Source: Seriola aureovittata (lineage: Eukaryota; Chordata; Actinopteri; Carangiformes; Carangidae). Taken from it: a DNA stretch of 64,000 nt. A program made the translations under genes and the position numbers. Of the stretch, positions 37,011-49,467 are shown piece after piece (positions within the stretch are counted from its first letter, which is position 1; the number at the start of each line of letters is the position of its first letter). Under the pieces are notes generated by a model that had not been told where the DNA came from, made no database searches, and worked only from the letters and a program-made list of their open reading frames with translations. Where the stretch lies: the NCBI RefSeq assembly GCF_021018895.1, contig NC_079382.1, positions 18,029,501 to 18,093,500 of the forward strand. The letters run 5' to 3'.

Positions 37011-40000
37011 AGCCAGGTAAAATAATAACGGAAAATAAATTCAAATGACACATTTGCTTTTTTCAATTTCAACTAAAACAGGTTGCGAAGGCTCTTCAGC
37101 AGCAGCACTTGCCATGTTAATTTAGTTTTGTGCTGGCGAGATCAGCTCAGTGTAATGGATGTCAACTAGCGTTCATGTGTTCAGCTGCTAGTTTGGGGAG
37201 GGGCTGTGTGCCTGCAGCACTGTTGGTATTGATACAGTTGCAAATGAGTATCTAATCCGATACTAATTTTTAGTATCAATTAGTATCTGAGTATTGATAT
37301 ATTTGACAACCCTAGTATATATATTGAATGAAGTGAAAATTTATACTCGATTAGATATTGACAATTGACAAGAGGCTAGCTGACACTTAACAATGTAACA
37401 CTAAAACTATACGTCCCTTCCTTTCAGGTCAACTGCTCACGGACAGATACATCATCAACATTACAGCAACAGACAAAAACTGTGTCAACTGTAATAATCC
37501 AGTGAAAGCACCTGAGGTGGAAATTGTTCTGAATAAAACAATTCCAATTAAAGATGGAGGACTCGACCCAGTTGAAGCTGTGTAGGAAATGTTTTGTTAA
37601 TTTATCAAATGAATAGTTATTTAGAAGAATATACCTCTAGAAGCCATAATTATTCTTTAATCTGTCGACAGCAAAGTGATGGATGAAATGGCCAAATTTG
37701 CCTCCTCCATCAACGGCTCTACAGCTGCATTGTCTGCGGGAGAAGGAGTCACGGGCATCTTAGTGAAAAATACAGAATCGGAATTAGAAGAAGTCTCCTT
37801 TGCTTATAAGTCTGTAAATGACAGTTTACGGGTGGGTGCATTACTCTTATTTGACCTTCATACATGTGCTATGTCAATAAAATAACAGATTAACTGCTAA
37901 TTAAGTAGCTTAGCATGACGACAGGAGGCATGGGGAAAAACAGCTCCCATGACTCTAGTTAAAAAATAACTCAAAAACTCACAAACTAACTGTGTGTATC
38001 ACATTAGTTTAATTCATACATAAACAGAAATGTAAAAATGGCATTTTGTGGTTTTAGGCAGGGTTATATGCTAGAACTATTTCTTGGCAAACAACAGCCA
38101 GGTGCAGTGACTTTAAGACCAAAACATGTGCTCATCGACCACAAAACTAGTGCTACTGCCAGAGATGCTGCACAGGCGTAACTCCACCTTACACAGCAAA
38201 ACAGTAGTTCCCAAAATTACATTTACTCTAGTGCAGTACTTTTAGGTATTTTTAAGTATTTACACTTTACCTACTATGTATTTCTATTTTCTGCTACTTT
38301 ATACTCTGATGGATGCATTTTTATTCCACCACATTTATATGACAAACCACTGAACACTTTAAGGTAGTCATAATTAGCTCCATCTAAACAACTAAAACAT
38401 AAAAAAGCTGCATCCAAGTGATTGAAACAATATTAAAAATCTAACAGTTCAGTCTGAGAGGGACTGCTTACATAAAGTGTAGTTGTACTTTCAATGTTTA
38501 AATATACTTTGCTGATAATATTTCTGTATCAAGCAAAACAATTGAATTGAAGACTTCAGCTCAAAATGGAAGATTTGTAAAGACCTGAATATCTGTGCAA
38601 AACCAAAACATATGAAAAATATATGTTAACCCAAAGCTCAAATAATGAACTGCTCTGTACAAGTTTGACAATACACTTTGTTATGCTCTTCCCTGCAGAT
38701 TATAGAAGACAGAGATAGTCTTTCTCACTTTTCAAGATCTGTTACAGTCTCAAAAGAAGCGTTTGAAAAAGCTCAAGGTTCGAACACCACCGTACCATTT
38801 GCGGCCGTTTTCCGATTCTTGAATCTGGGTCAGGTAAGTAAGTTTCACCTTAACTGATGGATACATCTTACATATGTGATTGTGTTGATATTTTGTGGTG
38901 ATCCCATTTTTTTTTTCAGGATGAGTCTAAAAGCACTGTTTTAGGAAATGAAGTTTTAGCAGTTGAAATGGGAGCCACTATCCTGAATCTCACAGAAAAA
39001 ATAAACATCAATTTTTGGAACATGAGTTACGTAAGTAAAAAAAATAGTGAATAATTAAATGCACATTATTTGCACTCCGTTGGGCTGAGTTTGTTTACCA
39101 TTCAAGAGCACATTCTCTTGTTTTGTTTACAGGAAGGAACTCCACATTGTCATTCATGGAACGGTGAAGGTATGTAAGACACAGTTACAAATGTGCAATG
39201 ATGAAATTTTGGGAGGGTCCACACCGCCAGAGGAGAGTAATGCCACCCTTGTTCTCTTTATTACATGCGTTACATATAAATTCATGTTGCTGTGTAAAAA
39301 CTGTGAGCAGAGCTGATATGAAAGCTGAATTCCTGCTCCCCTGAAGCCTACACTAGACCTTTTTCTCATCAGTCTTTTTGACATGAAAAGCACAGGTGTA
39401 ATTAATAACATTAACGATGGCTCAAGTCCAGTTACATGTCCCAGTGCACAATTCACTGGCATGGCATAAAACCCCTGCAAGGTGCATTGAAGCCAACATA
39501 AGACCTCCATTGATGCAACAGGGGTCCCTAACACAGAGGGCAAAAAATGAAAGGTCAACTTTTGATGGAAGAACACAACATCATCTGAGAAGCTCTGCTC
39601 TGGCCAATCAAATATGTCCAAGTATACACTCCTGTTAGATTGCTATGTAACATGATTGCTTTCCCCCCTAATGTTTACCAGGAGCTTGTCATGACAAAAG
39701 ATAAAATCATCGTCACCGTGACAACAACTCTTCGTGTAACGCTTTGTTTTTTTGGCATTTATTTAGAATGTGTAGCATTCATATGCATCTGTTAACTATA
39801 CCTTTACTTCCTGGTTTTTATTTCATTGTCTGACCTGTACCTGAAACCGCAAAGCAGCCCCCTGCCTTATTTCAACACAGGGATATTTTCGGCCTGAGTG
39901 CCTTCTTACACTTTCCAATTTTATTTCTGGCCCAGACAAAAGTTGCCAATTGTAAGAGGAATGTGGTGAAATATGTGGTTGTCACTCAAATTGATACATA

Positions 40001-43000
40001 AACCAAAACATAGATGCATCTTTCTATGACATTTTCTACATTATGTTTCACAGTTTGAAGTGTGATGAGTACTTTAATTCTTCTGCTGAAATGGTTTAAT
40101 AGCACCTGGCTGGAGTTAGCACCACCAACTGTTTATCAAGACAAACCAATTCCTGATATTTGTTTAATGGTAACTGATGGAAATGCGCATTGATTTGCAT
40201 TTTCTCTGGCCAATTTTCTCAAAATTTGTTTATAATTTTTCGGACATTTAAAGGCAGAATTATCATTAACAGTATATAATAGTACATCAACTATTGTCAT
40301 CAGGAGCATAAAACCTCTAACCTGCATAATTTTAGCCTGACTGGCTGGAGGGCTGATGCTCACGTCCTCTTTTTGTTCCTCACTCAGATGCATTCATGGC
40401 CCCTGCAGTTTCTGCTCCGCACTGTTTACATGCACCGCTCTTATCTCATAGGTAGCCGACCTAACTGGACTGATGATGGATGTCTGACAGTGAAAAATGG
40501 AAGCGACATAACATGCCAGTGCTCACATCTGACATTCTTTGCCATCTTACTGGTGTGACTTCTTTTGTAATATCTGGACTTTATACTGAGCTTCACCTTT
40601 TTAATTCCCAGTGTAAATCAAACATTTGGATATTCCTCTCTAAGCCCATTTTACTGGTTTTCACTCTGCAGCTGTCTGATTTTAAATCTCCCCCACAGTA
40701 TCAACTCTGTAATGATCACAAACCATCCTGATACAAACACCAATGCATGTGACAAAGTGTTTTTTGTTTTTTTTTTTGCTAATTTGCAGGCTCCTCCAAA
40801 TGAAACCATCTCAAGTTCTGATCTGAGCACCCTCACCACCATCTCCCAAATTGGCTGTGGCATTTCCATGTTTTTCCTCAGCATAGTCCTCTTCACACAC
40901 TTTCTCATAAGGTAACAATAATGGAACTGTATGAGCTCTATTGTCATTTTCTTCACTATAATTTTATTTTAATGGCAGTTTCTGTACAAATAGATCCAAA
41001 TGGCTTCACAACAGATGCAAATGCACATAATAAAGACATATTATTATTTATATTATATATTATTCTTATATATTATATTATATTATTATTATATTTCCTG
41101 GGGCAGCAGTTCATTTAAACTTTGTGCAAGCTGTATTTGAATTGAGCAGTTTAATGGAAATTCAACAGAAAAAAAGAAACAACTTCTATAAGCTCAATTA
41201 ACTACATTCAAAATTTAAAAATAAAATTCTCAGAACATTGTCTTTAAAATTAGATTACAGTTCTTTCCAAAAAAAAAAAAAAATCCAGGAAATTATGTAA
41301 AAGTGATGGCCACATAGAATTAACTTTCAGTTATTTATTTTTGTTGGTTTGAAAAATTACTCTCATTTACAGAGTCTAAAAAAGTTAGACTTGGTCAAAG
41401 TACCCACCATGTGAATTTTTAAGTTATTTTGTGTATCTGTATTTTTCTGAAAAATATAAACCATCCTTCTCCCAGGTTGTTAAAATACCCAAATTCGTAC
41501 AAAAAAACAGTTTCGATTTGAGTATTCAGTGATTTGCCAGATACGATTTCTCATAATGTAGCCATACATACTGAGATGGACAGTGTGAACCAGTCAGATA
41601 ACATCATGCAGGTAAACCAGAAAGCCACAGTGGTTGATGTGGTGAAAGGTCATGTAAATAGCGTCGCTCTCGAGAACAGCAGAACTCTGTTTAAGTTTGT
41701 GTGAAAAGGTTCGCAGTAGGGAAATGAGAATGTTGAATAGCAGCTTCATTGTGTGAGAGTCTATGTTTAGAAAAAAAAAATGCTTACCCAGTAAATGCCT
41801 TACGCAAATGATACATCACACCTGTCCCTTTGCTCACCATGTATGGTCACAGGAAAATTTTTATGTCACTAGTCTGCCAACTTCTACAAACAAGCATTAT
41901 TCAAAGACCAAAGAAGTGAAGAAATCCACTGTGTATACATATATGAGATATGTAGTATGTAAATACATATCACACATAGCATCTCAGGTTTTGAATAGGC
42001 TTTACAGTCAGAGTTTGCATTATATAAATAACCATAAGGTGTAAGGTGTGTTCCTGTTTCCAGTCCCAGACACATGGTTTATGTGGTTACTTTGTTTATT
42101 TCATGAAGCTGAGTTATTTTCAAGATGTGTAACATTCACTCTCGTCTTGTTGCATCTCACTCACTTTTCCATTTATACTTTATCGAATAAGACAATGTTA
42201 GATTGTTAAGGCAAATCTCCTCTGAGTGTTTTGTGTGAGGCTTCACCAGAGTCTCCTCTCTAACTTCTTATAAAGTAGTCAATAAGCATCACTGTATTAT
42301 AGAGCTGGACATTTGGCACTCATGATCGCTCACATTCAAAACTGTGCTATAATCATATGTAGCTTAACTTGAAATTTATGACTGCCTCAGATTCGTTTGA
42401 ATAAATTCCACTTGGTAATATTATTTCACTTTAATTGTTTTCATTCATATTTTTACTAATGTAATATTTCTTTTGGCTCATTCATTATTCTCTTCTCCTG
42501 GGCCACAGTTAATGATTGATTTAATCAGCAACTAATCTAGTGATCATTTTTTGATTAGTCATTTATAAAATGTTCTAAAACACTGAAAATGTGCATTGCA
42601 ATTTCTGAGAGCACATGATTTCATTTTTTATTTTACTCTATCAAACGGTCATGAAATCCTAACCTAACATGACTTCTGTGTTGTATCTCGCTCCTCACAG
42701 GAAGACCAAGGCCACTAAAGCCACGAGGATCCTGATCCACCTGGTGTTGGCCATGTTCTTTCTTAACTTCACTTTCCTGATCAACAACTTTGTGGCAAAA
42801 GTGAGGAATACCGTGGGTTGTAGGATCATGGCGGCTCTCATGCACTACTTCATGTTGGCCACTTTCACTTGGTTTGCTGCACAGGCCTTCCACATCTGCC
42901 TGCAGCTGTACGGGGGCGGCAAAATTGACATCCATCATTACATTCTCAAAGTCTCCATCACTAGCTGGGGTAAGTTCAGAAGTTCACAGTGCAAACTTTT

Positions 43001-44832
43001 GTCCTTGCTGTTTTATCTGACAAGACATTTGCAGTTCAGTGGTTAATTGCTCATTGTTCATTTCCTTTCTCCATGTCCAGTAATACCCAGTATAGTTGGG
43101 ATTGTCCTGCTCATCATAGGAAAATATGGTGAACAAGTAATCTACACTGATAACATTGAAGACAGCGTGGCCATGTAAGTGTGTCTGTGATTCATATATT
43201 CAATATTTAACAGTATCACGTAATGTACGGTACTGACATATCCTTCTCTTCGCAGGTGCTGGATAACAGACATTTACATCCACTACTTTGTCAACATAGG
43301 CTACTATGCTTTGGTCTTCCTCTTCACTTTCACTACCTTCATCATCATACTGTCTTGGCTCTTTTGTCTCAAGAGATCCAAAACTGGCACCGTAGAAACT
43401 AAAAGAAATGGCATTAGTATCGTAACTATCGTGGGACTGTGTTGCATGCTGGGTATCACATGGGGTTTTGCCTTCTTCGCCTATGGCGTCCTTCGAATCC
43501 CCTCCTACTACATTTTCACAGTCCTCAATTCTTTTCAAGGTATTCACATCTGGATATGATCCAACAGTTATAACCAATAATCTGTTTATTTATCTCATAT
43601 TAATGTGTTTAATATTGTCATTAAGTCCTAATTTATCCTCATTGCGCATTGTACATGATAAAGCTGCTTTAATTCATATTTTTACATTAACAATAGATTC
43701 GATTACTGGGTGTTATGTGGAATGGGTTGCTCATAGTGACATAGTGACATAGTGACAGACAGTAGTATTATCACCTGAATCTGTAGTTAAACACAGGTCT
43801 ACTTGACAGCCAGAAACTTTATTTTGGCTAAACTCTCACCAGTCTCGTTTGCATCATTTCCAAACAAACATGTTTGGAAATAAATATGACTCCAAATAAT
43901 TGCCATTGTTAATATTTATGTCCTGCATGTTTATTTAGGCAAATGCTGGTTAAACCGGTTCCTGTATCAACTCCATAAAGTGATATTATGTCACCGTTTA
44001 CAGCTTGTTTTACTCCCATCATTCATTTAAGTCATTGCTAACAATCACATTTGCCCATTGTGATGTGATGAGCTTCCCTAGCAGTAGTACCAGAGTCTGC
44101 TACAGATCTGATGGTGCTGACTGAAACTCCACAATGAAAAGGATTAAACAACCTCCTGAATGCGCAATCCTGGTTGCAACGAGTCCATTTTTGGGTCATA
44201 AGTGTGTAAAGTCCCCAGACAACCCGCGATCAGATACAAAAACATCACTGCCTATGACAGGCAAGAGAAATAATTAGCAATTTGTAAATTAAACCTGAAA
44301 CTTTTTTTATTTTTTTTATTTCAGTGCTTTGTAATATCTTTCCAGACCCACAGATACACTAACATACTCAAGTTTCACTTATTTGACTCAAGTCAGATCT
44401 AACATTGTCTTACTGTAGCTTTGGTTGTAGCGATGGGTTCGAGTCCGACTCATGGGCCTTTGCTGTATGTCATCCCCTCTCTCTCTCTCCCCAACATTCC
44501 TGTCACTCTCTCACTGTCACTATCTGAATAAAGGTAAAAACTGCCCAAAAAATTACTTAAAAAAAAAAAAACATATACAGAGTAAAGTGAAAACAAAACC
44601 TACCTAATAGCAATGAATGTAAACAGAGATAAAGTGTAAAAACGTGTCCATGTGTGTGACCATCTGTCTTTGCCTGGCAGGTTTCTTCCTGTTCATCTAC
44701 TACTACACCACCGGCCATTCAAAGGACACAAAGACTGGTGCGAGCGTTAGTACCACTTCAAGCAACAGCACTCTTAAAACTGATCTCGATATCTTCGATA
44801 ACCCCTACAGCAATGTGCAAGGCAAAAAATAA
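34491..44832 (+). CDS. Adhesion G-protein-coupled receptor, ADGRG (GPR56-like) subfamily
   Basis: Seventeen coding exons join in frame to 711 residues: 34491-34596, 34794-34913, 35555-35599, 35711-35848, 36237-36263, 36431-36511, 37428-37581, 37672-37831, 38699-38833, 38920-39030, 39133-39169, 40452-40552, 40790-40911, 42701-42969, 43081-43174, 43256-43539, 44681-44832. The order is: signal peptide ([19 protein letters not shown]), a Cys-rich N-terminal region, a GAIN domain with several N-glycosylation sequons, and a GPS ending [13 protein letters not shown] (cleavage predicted after residue 398). Seven membrane segments follow (about 415-660), with [14 protein letters not shown] in TM3 and TSFQG-like [13 protein letters not shown] in TM7, then a short Ser/Thr-rich tail. 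Self-cleavage and a tethered agonist are family properties. I cannot tell which ADGRG paralog this is. Confidence 0.88.
35996..36063 (+). repeat. (TG)n(CG)n(TG)n alternating purine-pyrimidine tract
   Basis: About 68 bases of TG repeats surround a pure CG block, in an intron of the receptor gene. Confidence 0.95.
36548..36600 (+). repeat. (TA)n(TG)n(CG)n microsatellite
   Basis: A compound dinucleotide tract just after the sixth coding exon of the receptor gene. Confidence 0.95.
36752..36962. mobile_element. Mariner/Tc1-like MITE
   Basis: Inverted ends of about 28 bp are visible. The left reads ctgtcgcccataaagttgga and the right, on the other strand, ctgttgctcataaagttgga. The element is about 210 bp, has no transposase and is flanked by TA dinucleotides within (TA)n tracts, consistent with TA target duplication. 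It lies in an intron of the ADGRG-like gene. Confidence 0.75.
36963..37008 (+). repeat. (TA)n microsatellite
   Basis: About 23 TA units directly abut the MITE at 36752-36962. Confidence 0.95.
42505..42610. repeat. AT-rich teleost interspersed repeat, partial copy
   Basis: Contains gattgatttaatcagcaac and taatctagtgatc, then tcatttataaaatgttct. This is one half of the family consensus. It lies in the receptor gene intron before the TM2-encoding exon. Confidence 0.5.
44410..44575 (+). mobile_element. tRNA-derived SINE, 5'-truncated copy
   Basis: A B-box-like gggttcgagtccgactcatg is followed by ggcctttgctgtatgtcatc, a ctctctctctcccc stretch, gaataaaggtaaaaactgcc and an A-rich tail. These are the ordered parts of a widespread fish tRNA-SINE. 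It lies in the last intron of the receptor gene. Confidence 0.75.
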
Positions 44833-45668
44833 AGCACTGGAAGAGAGAGCCGGACTGAGGAGTGATGAAGAGTTCAGTCATCTTGAAGAACAGACTACAA
44901 GCAAGTACAAAGAATTAACTGGAAAGAGCACTAATGTATAGCTTCGTAATATAATGCTGCAATAACAATAATGCAATAATTATTATTTTCTGACGTAGTC
45001 GTTGACAATTATTAGTATATAGGGAAATGGCTTTAATAGTAAAGGGTTTATGTTTCATGCAATTTAATGAATGGCTTTCAGACCTTTTTTAATGCAACAA
45101 TGCAATGTACAAACATTATGACAAGATTTTTCAAAGGTAAAACTGCTAAATATTTGAAAAAATCTTTAACTTGAAGTTTTTGAATGCTTTTTTTTTTACA
45201 CTTTCAGGACTCTCTAATCTTCAACTTATATACAAAATATCTTCAGTTGCAGATATAGTGTTAAAAACTGGAATTACCACATCATGGCCTATCTCAACCA
45301 GTCAAATTGCTGTTTAAATCCATGTCCGGCCAGAGCATATGAATTCTCAAGTTATGGCCAAAAGCATGTTTTGTAAGGTCATGGTGACCTTGACATTTCT
45401 AATAATTTCACCCTTGAGTCCAAGTGTCAGATGTAATTAAATTCCCTCCAGGCGTTCCTGATATATCACGTTCACAAGAATGGGATGGATGAGGTCGCCC
45501 GCGTGGAGGCAAAATAAAGTTTTCCTCTCAAGCAAGACATGGGTAATTCTAAATGAGGTGACACAAAAAATATTGTACATCTCATTTGAACCATAAAAAA
45601 CATGATGTGTGTAAAAGCATATTTTGGCTGAAATATGAAGAGAGATGAGCAACATCAGGCAATAAGAA
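44833..45668. other. 3' UTR/intergenic region between the convergent ADGRG-like gene and KNSTRN
   Basis: Contains the probable receptor 3' UTR, with an AATAAA at 45513-45518, and ends just before the KNSTRN polyadenylation signal (TTTATT on the plus strand at 45672-45677). The two transcripts end within roughly 200 bases of each other. Confidence 0.6.
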
Positions 45669-45768
45669 ACCTTTATTCTTTTTCAATCACACTTACATTA
45701 AAACACATTAAACATTAATATACAGTTTCTTTTAAAGAAGACTCATTTTAAATTGAGAGATTACACTT

Positions 45769-47764
45769 TTACAGTAAGAGAGCTTCTGCTTCCTTGAGAG
45801 CTTTTTCCATCTCAGCAGCCTCCAGACAAAAGTTCTCCCTTTCCTGCATCATGCATTCTCGTGCTTTAGTGAGGTCTGTCATTGTTGTTTGGATTTCCTG
45901 CAAGTGTGTAAAATAAGGGACATTGATCATTTCCCTTCAAACATCCCTAAGATCATCTACAAATAGCAAAAACTGGTCAACACAAAAGTTTCAATGACTT
46001 TCACTCACCTCTAGCCGAGCACGTTGCTGTGATGCAGTTTCACCAAATGTCCTTAATTCATTCAGCAGGTCCGCAGAGACACTCTGAAACAGAGACAGGG
46101 GAAGACGTGTTGACTGGATGGTGTTGTCTATAACAACCAAAAGCCTGTGTGTGTTGAATACAAGCATATTGTAAATTTGAATAATTTTGAAATATTTAAC
46201 TTTCTTTGTTGGTACTGGTGGGGTTATGAGGAATGGAACAAATTAATAAGTGTATGTTTCTAATTTCTTCTATATTCCAGTTTGAGGTTATTTGTGGGAG
46301 TTGGATTCAAATGTACTTTGATTTGAAGTTTTGTAAAGAATATAACACACAAAACATGACTGTAAATATATATATATAACATCACATAAGTAAACTGAAA
46401 TAAAGTATATGTACCATAGCTTCTTTTCTTTGATCTTCATTTTGTTGTGCAGCCTCTCCAACCCTTTCTCCTAAAACTAAGAATTAAAGAGTTTTTGGGT
46501 TAAGCAGCGACTGAAATTGGGCTGACAAAAACACCTTTTGAAAATATGGATACTTATTCACCTGGGTCTATTTTTGCTGCGACTAGAAGAACATGGCAGT
46601 CCTTCAGCTGTTTCTGTACCTCTGCATTCTCCTTCTCAAGGTCACCGAACTGCAGCTTCAACTCATCTACCCTTTGCTGCAACAGAACAAGGACATTAGC
46701 AAAGCAAATTTTAATAACATAAGATGAAACAAAAATAAATAAATTCTGTGTAATTGATGTATAATTGTATTCTACTAACTATTCATTAATACAAGTACTT
46801 ATTTTTGCAACAATCCTAGAAGTACTTCCTGTACCTGTGTCTCTGTGAGGTTTTTCTGCAGCTCCTCGTTGACAGTCGTCAAATGCTGATTTTGCTCCTT
46901 GAGCTCTGCCTGTTGCCCGTACCTGGTGGAGACCCTATACAAGGGTGCAACATAAAGTTGTGAAAACTAGCCTGAAGCCCACTGCATGGTCTGTATATGC
47001 AGTATAATGTATGACTTACCCTTTGTGAACTTTAGAAGCAACATTTTTTCTGGAAGACAAAAGTGAAAAAAACCTTTAATTGTATAGCTGTAAAGAAAAC
47101 ATACGGAGCCCGGCACATATCAGGTGTAAGTTTTTGATGATTTACACAGAAGAATACTAGAGAGACCAGAGAAGATGGAGAAGGATGGTTGTGAAGATCT
47201 GATCCTTGTAAGACCAGGTTTGTCTCGATGGGATGGAGCACTCTCTTAATGTATTTACTTTGTATTTCACTTTAAGTTTTGGGACTCACTCTTATTATTC
47301 CCTGCCGACCCCCTCACTGTTCTGTAGAAAAGCTCAAAGCTTTGAAAAACTATGGGTCATGTTTACCAGCCTGTGCCACTCTGTCCTATAAGAATATGCA
47401 GTACAGTAAGTGAGAGAGATTGGCATTACAACCTGTGGGTTTGTGAGTGGGCATCTATGCCATTTGTGTATGTCAAAACTTTTTTCTTACCTTGGTAAGT
47501 TTTCTTTTTGAGGTCTAAGGATGCCATCTGATTTTTGGGCAGTATTTGCAGATGCAGTTGCTGTGTCTTTGGATTCAAATTTATTACCTGTTTTCTTCGT
47601 TTCTGCAGGTAACTGTGCACCTGGAAAACAGATAATACTGTTTATCAGGCATCAGCGCTGTTTGACTTTATCAAATCAAAATACACGTCAATTTGATGAC
47701 ATAGAAAGTGCAAAATAAGAACTACTTAACAATTCTGCTCACCTCTAGGAATTTTTGAGGACAT
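45769..47764 (-). CDS. knstrn: KNSTRN, small kinetochore-associated protein (kinastrin/SKAP)
   Basis: KNSTRN binds astrin (SPAG5) at kinetochores and spindle microtubule plus ends and supports chromosome alignment and anaphase onset. Eight coding exons on the minus strand join in frame to 218 residues: 47743-47764, 47491-47620, 47020-47049, 46835-46934, 46562-46676, 46415-46470, 46009-46083, 45769-45897. The first ~60 residues are basic, Ser/Thr-rich and disordered, beginning MSSKIPRGAQLPAETKK. Residues about 62-215 are a nearly continuous coiled coil (LKEQNQHLTTVNEELQ, QLKDCHVLLVAAKIDPGE, LLNELRTFGETASQQRA). The central CHxLLVAAKIDP segment and the LLNELRTFG block are what I use for the family call. 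Identity is from memory of the family and is weaker than for the neighbours, but the adjacent kinetochore gene supports it. Confidence 0.75.
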
Positions 47765-48121
47765 TTTTCTTTCCGTGATGCCAGCAATGACAGGCCACCT
47801 GTAATGAAAAATAATGTGTTTAAGTAACTTTAGAGTTAAGTCTAGTCTGGACATATTTTCAAACAGGTTCTGCCTATATATATTCTAAAGATTCAATAGC
47901 TAAGTCATGGGTTACCGATGCCTATATGTTTGCTGTTACGTGGATCAAAGAAACTGACAGACTTTGAATTGAGTTTGGTGCTCAAAATACAACATTCGGC
48001 AGGAACACAAAGACTAGCATAACACGCTCTTGTTAGACTGCCTTACGAGTAAGCTAAGCTAAAATAACTGAAACATACTAATATGTGCTATATGGTACCG
48101 TAACACAACATCAATGCTTAC

Positions 48122-48160
48122 CTCTACGGATACGCTAAATATGAGATTTGTCAACAGCCA
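48122..48160 (-). other. knstrn: Putative KNSTRN 5' UTR exon
   Basis: A minus-strand donor (gtaagc, read from gcttac at 48116-48121) would join to the acceptor before the coding exon (cattacag). The 5' limit is unknown. Confidence 0.4.
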
Positions 48161-48480
48161 GCACTGAACCGCACTAGTTTTAAAAACGTCCCGCCCTATG
48201 TGGTCATTTCCGGTCTGTTTACGCCATTTCCTGTATAAATAAAGTACATTTACGATACTTGGGTCGTCAAATTAATGTATTTGTCAATTTAAAAACGTCA
48301 TTTATAATTTTGTACGCTTTCTTTTGTCGAGATTACTTTGCTGCAGAGGCCAAATTTAAACAGTTACAAGCGAAGAGTCAGAATGCACTGCGCATGCGTG
48401 GAGGCGGCTAAATTCAAAACTCTAGACGTTAGCATTAACGCTCGTTGACGTTAGCCCCAGTGAGCAGGTTTGCATACCGA
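48161..48480. promoter_or_regulatory. Shared bidirectional promoter of KNSTRN and KNL1
   Basis: The two genes diverge from this short interval. It contains a perfect NRF1-type site (tgcgcatgcgtg, 48389-48400) and a GGCGG core (48403-48407) five bases from TTCAAA (48413-48418), which reads TTTGAA on the other strand. This resembles a CDE/CHR cell-cycle element pair. A cccgccc GC box lies near 48189-48195. TATA boxes are not obvious. Confidence 0.55.
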
Positions 48481-48499
48481 CCCAGCTAAAAATAAGCGA

Positions 48500-48587
48500 C
48501 ATGAAAAGTATTTTAAATTAATTAACAACTAATAACAAAGCTGTATCCCTTGTAAAACTCGAGGGATTAGCTCGTAACAACTTCAAG
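48500..48587 (+). other. knl1: Putative non-coding first exon of KNL1
   Basis: The stretch ends in a consensus donor (cttcaag|gtatgt, cut after 48587). The ATG-bearing exon begins after the acceptor ttttacag at 49461, six bases before the ATG, so an upstream UTR exon is needed. The left boundary is estimated. Confidence 0.5.
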
Positions 48588-49467
48588 GTATGTCCTGTAA
48601 TTATTCTATGGTTTTCCGTTGTTTTCTTATTCATATTTCGAATGGCAAGCTAATACGAACGTTAGCGTTGACTAAATATGCGCACTTTAAGTCAGTGTTA
48701 TATTCCTGCCAGCGAGGTCAATAATGTTTAGTTTGTTTTCTATGCTAAATGAAGACCAATTTAAACTCATTAACGATTTTAAGAAAGTGTTTTGCGGTGG
48801 TATAGTTACCGTTTGTTGACATGGGGGAAATCCATATCCACCTAACGTCTTAACAAAAAGCATATAACTAATGTTTGCGAACTTCCACGTTTTCCTGATA
48901 TCATTGAGGCACAATTAACTTATTATCAAGACTGAATGACAGACACCTGTATTATCATACCGTGGAGGAAATGTTCTTTTTTGCACTAACAAAACCTGTT
49001 TCTGAAAAACAGTCTTTGTCAACGAACTCACCCACCAAGCTGATTATTTATTTGGTGCCCAAGAAAAGGCTATTCTTGCAGTACGTCAATAGAAGTTCAG
49101 GCAAATGTTGCATATACAGAAATGTGCAAAAGCTTTAGGCACTAAAAGTAACGTGAGTATGCTTTCAAAAATAAGGTCATGAGTGTTTAATATATCAATA
49201 AACTTAAAAAGTGCAGTAAACAAAAGCAAAAAAATGAAATCAGCATTTGCTGCATCCTTTAGCTTTGGTACTGATCAGATGCTTCCCTGATGCTATTCTT
49301 TGAAGGATAAGACTAAACATCTGTGCCTAAAGCGCCTAAAACCTAAGCACAGTAGCTACTGTATGCCACTGAAAAGGCCATGTCTCATTAACTTAATTTC
49401 AATTATATGCTGCTGAAGCTGGGATTTACAGGAATAAAACCTTGTATCCATACTTTTACAGTTGAAG

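Noticed and set aside
39154..39621. 155-codon minus-strand frame in a receptor intron
   Set aside because: It overlaps the 39133-39169 exon of the receptor on the other strand, has no recognised domain and no splice or promoter support.
44425..44460. tRNA-like B box, considered as a tRNA gene
   Set aside because: There is no complete cloverleaf, and it is followed by the body and A-rich tail of a known type of fish SINE.
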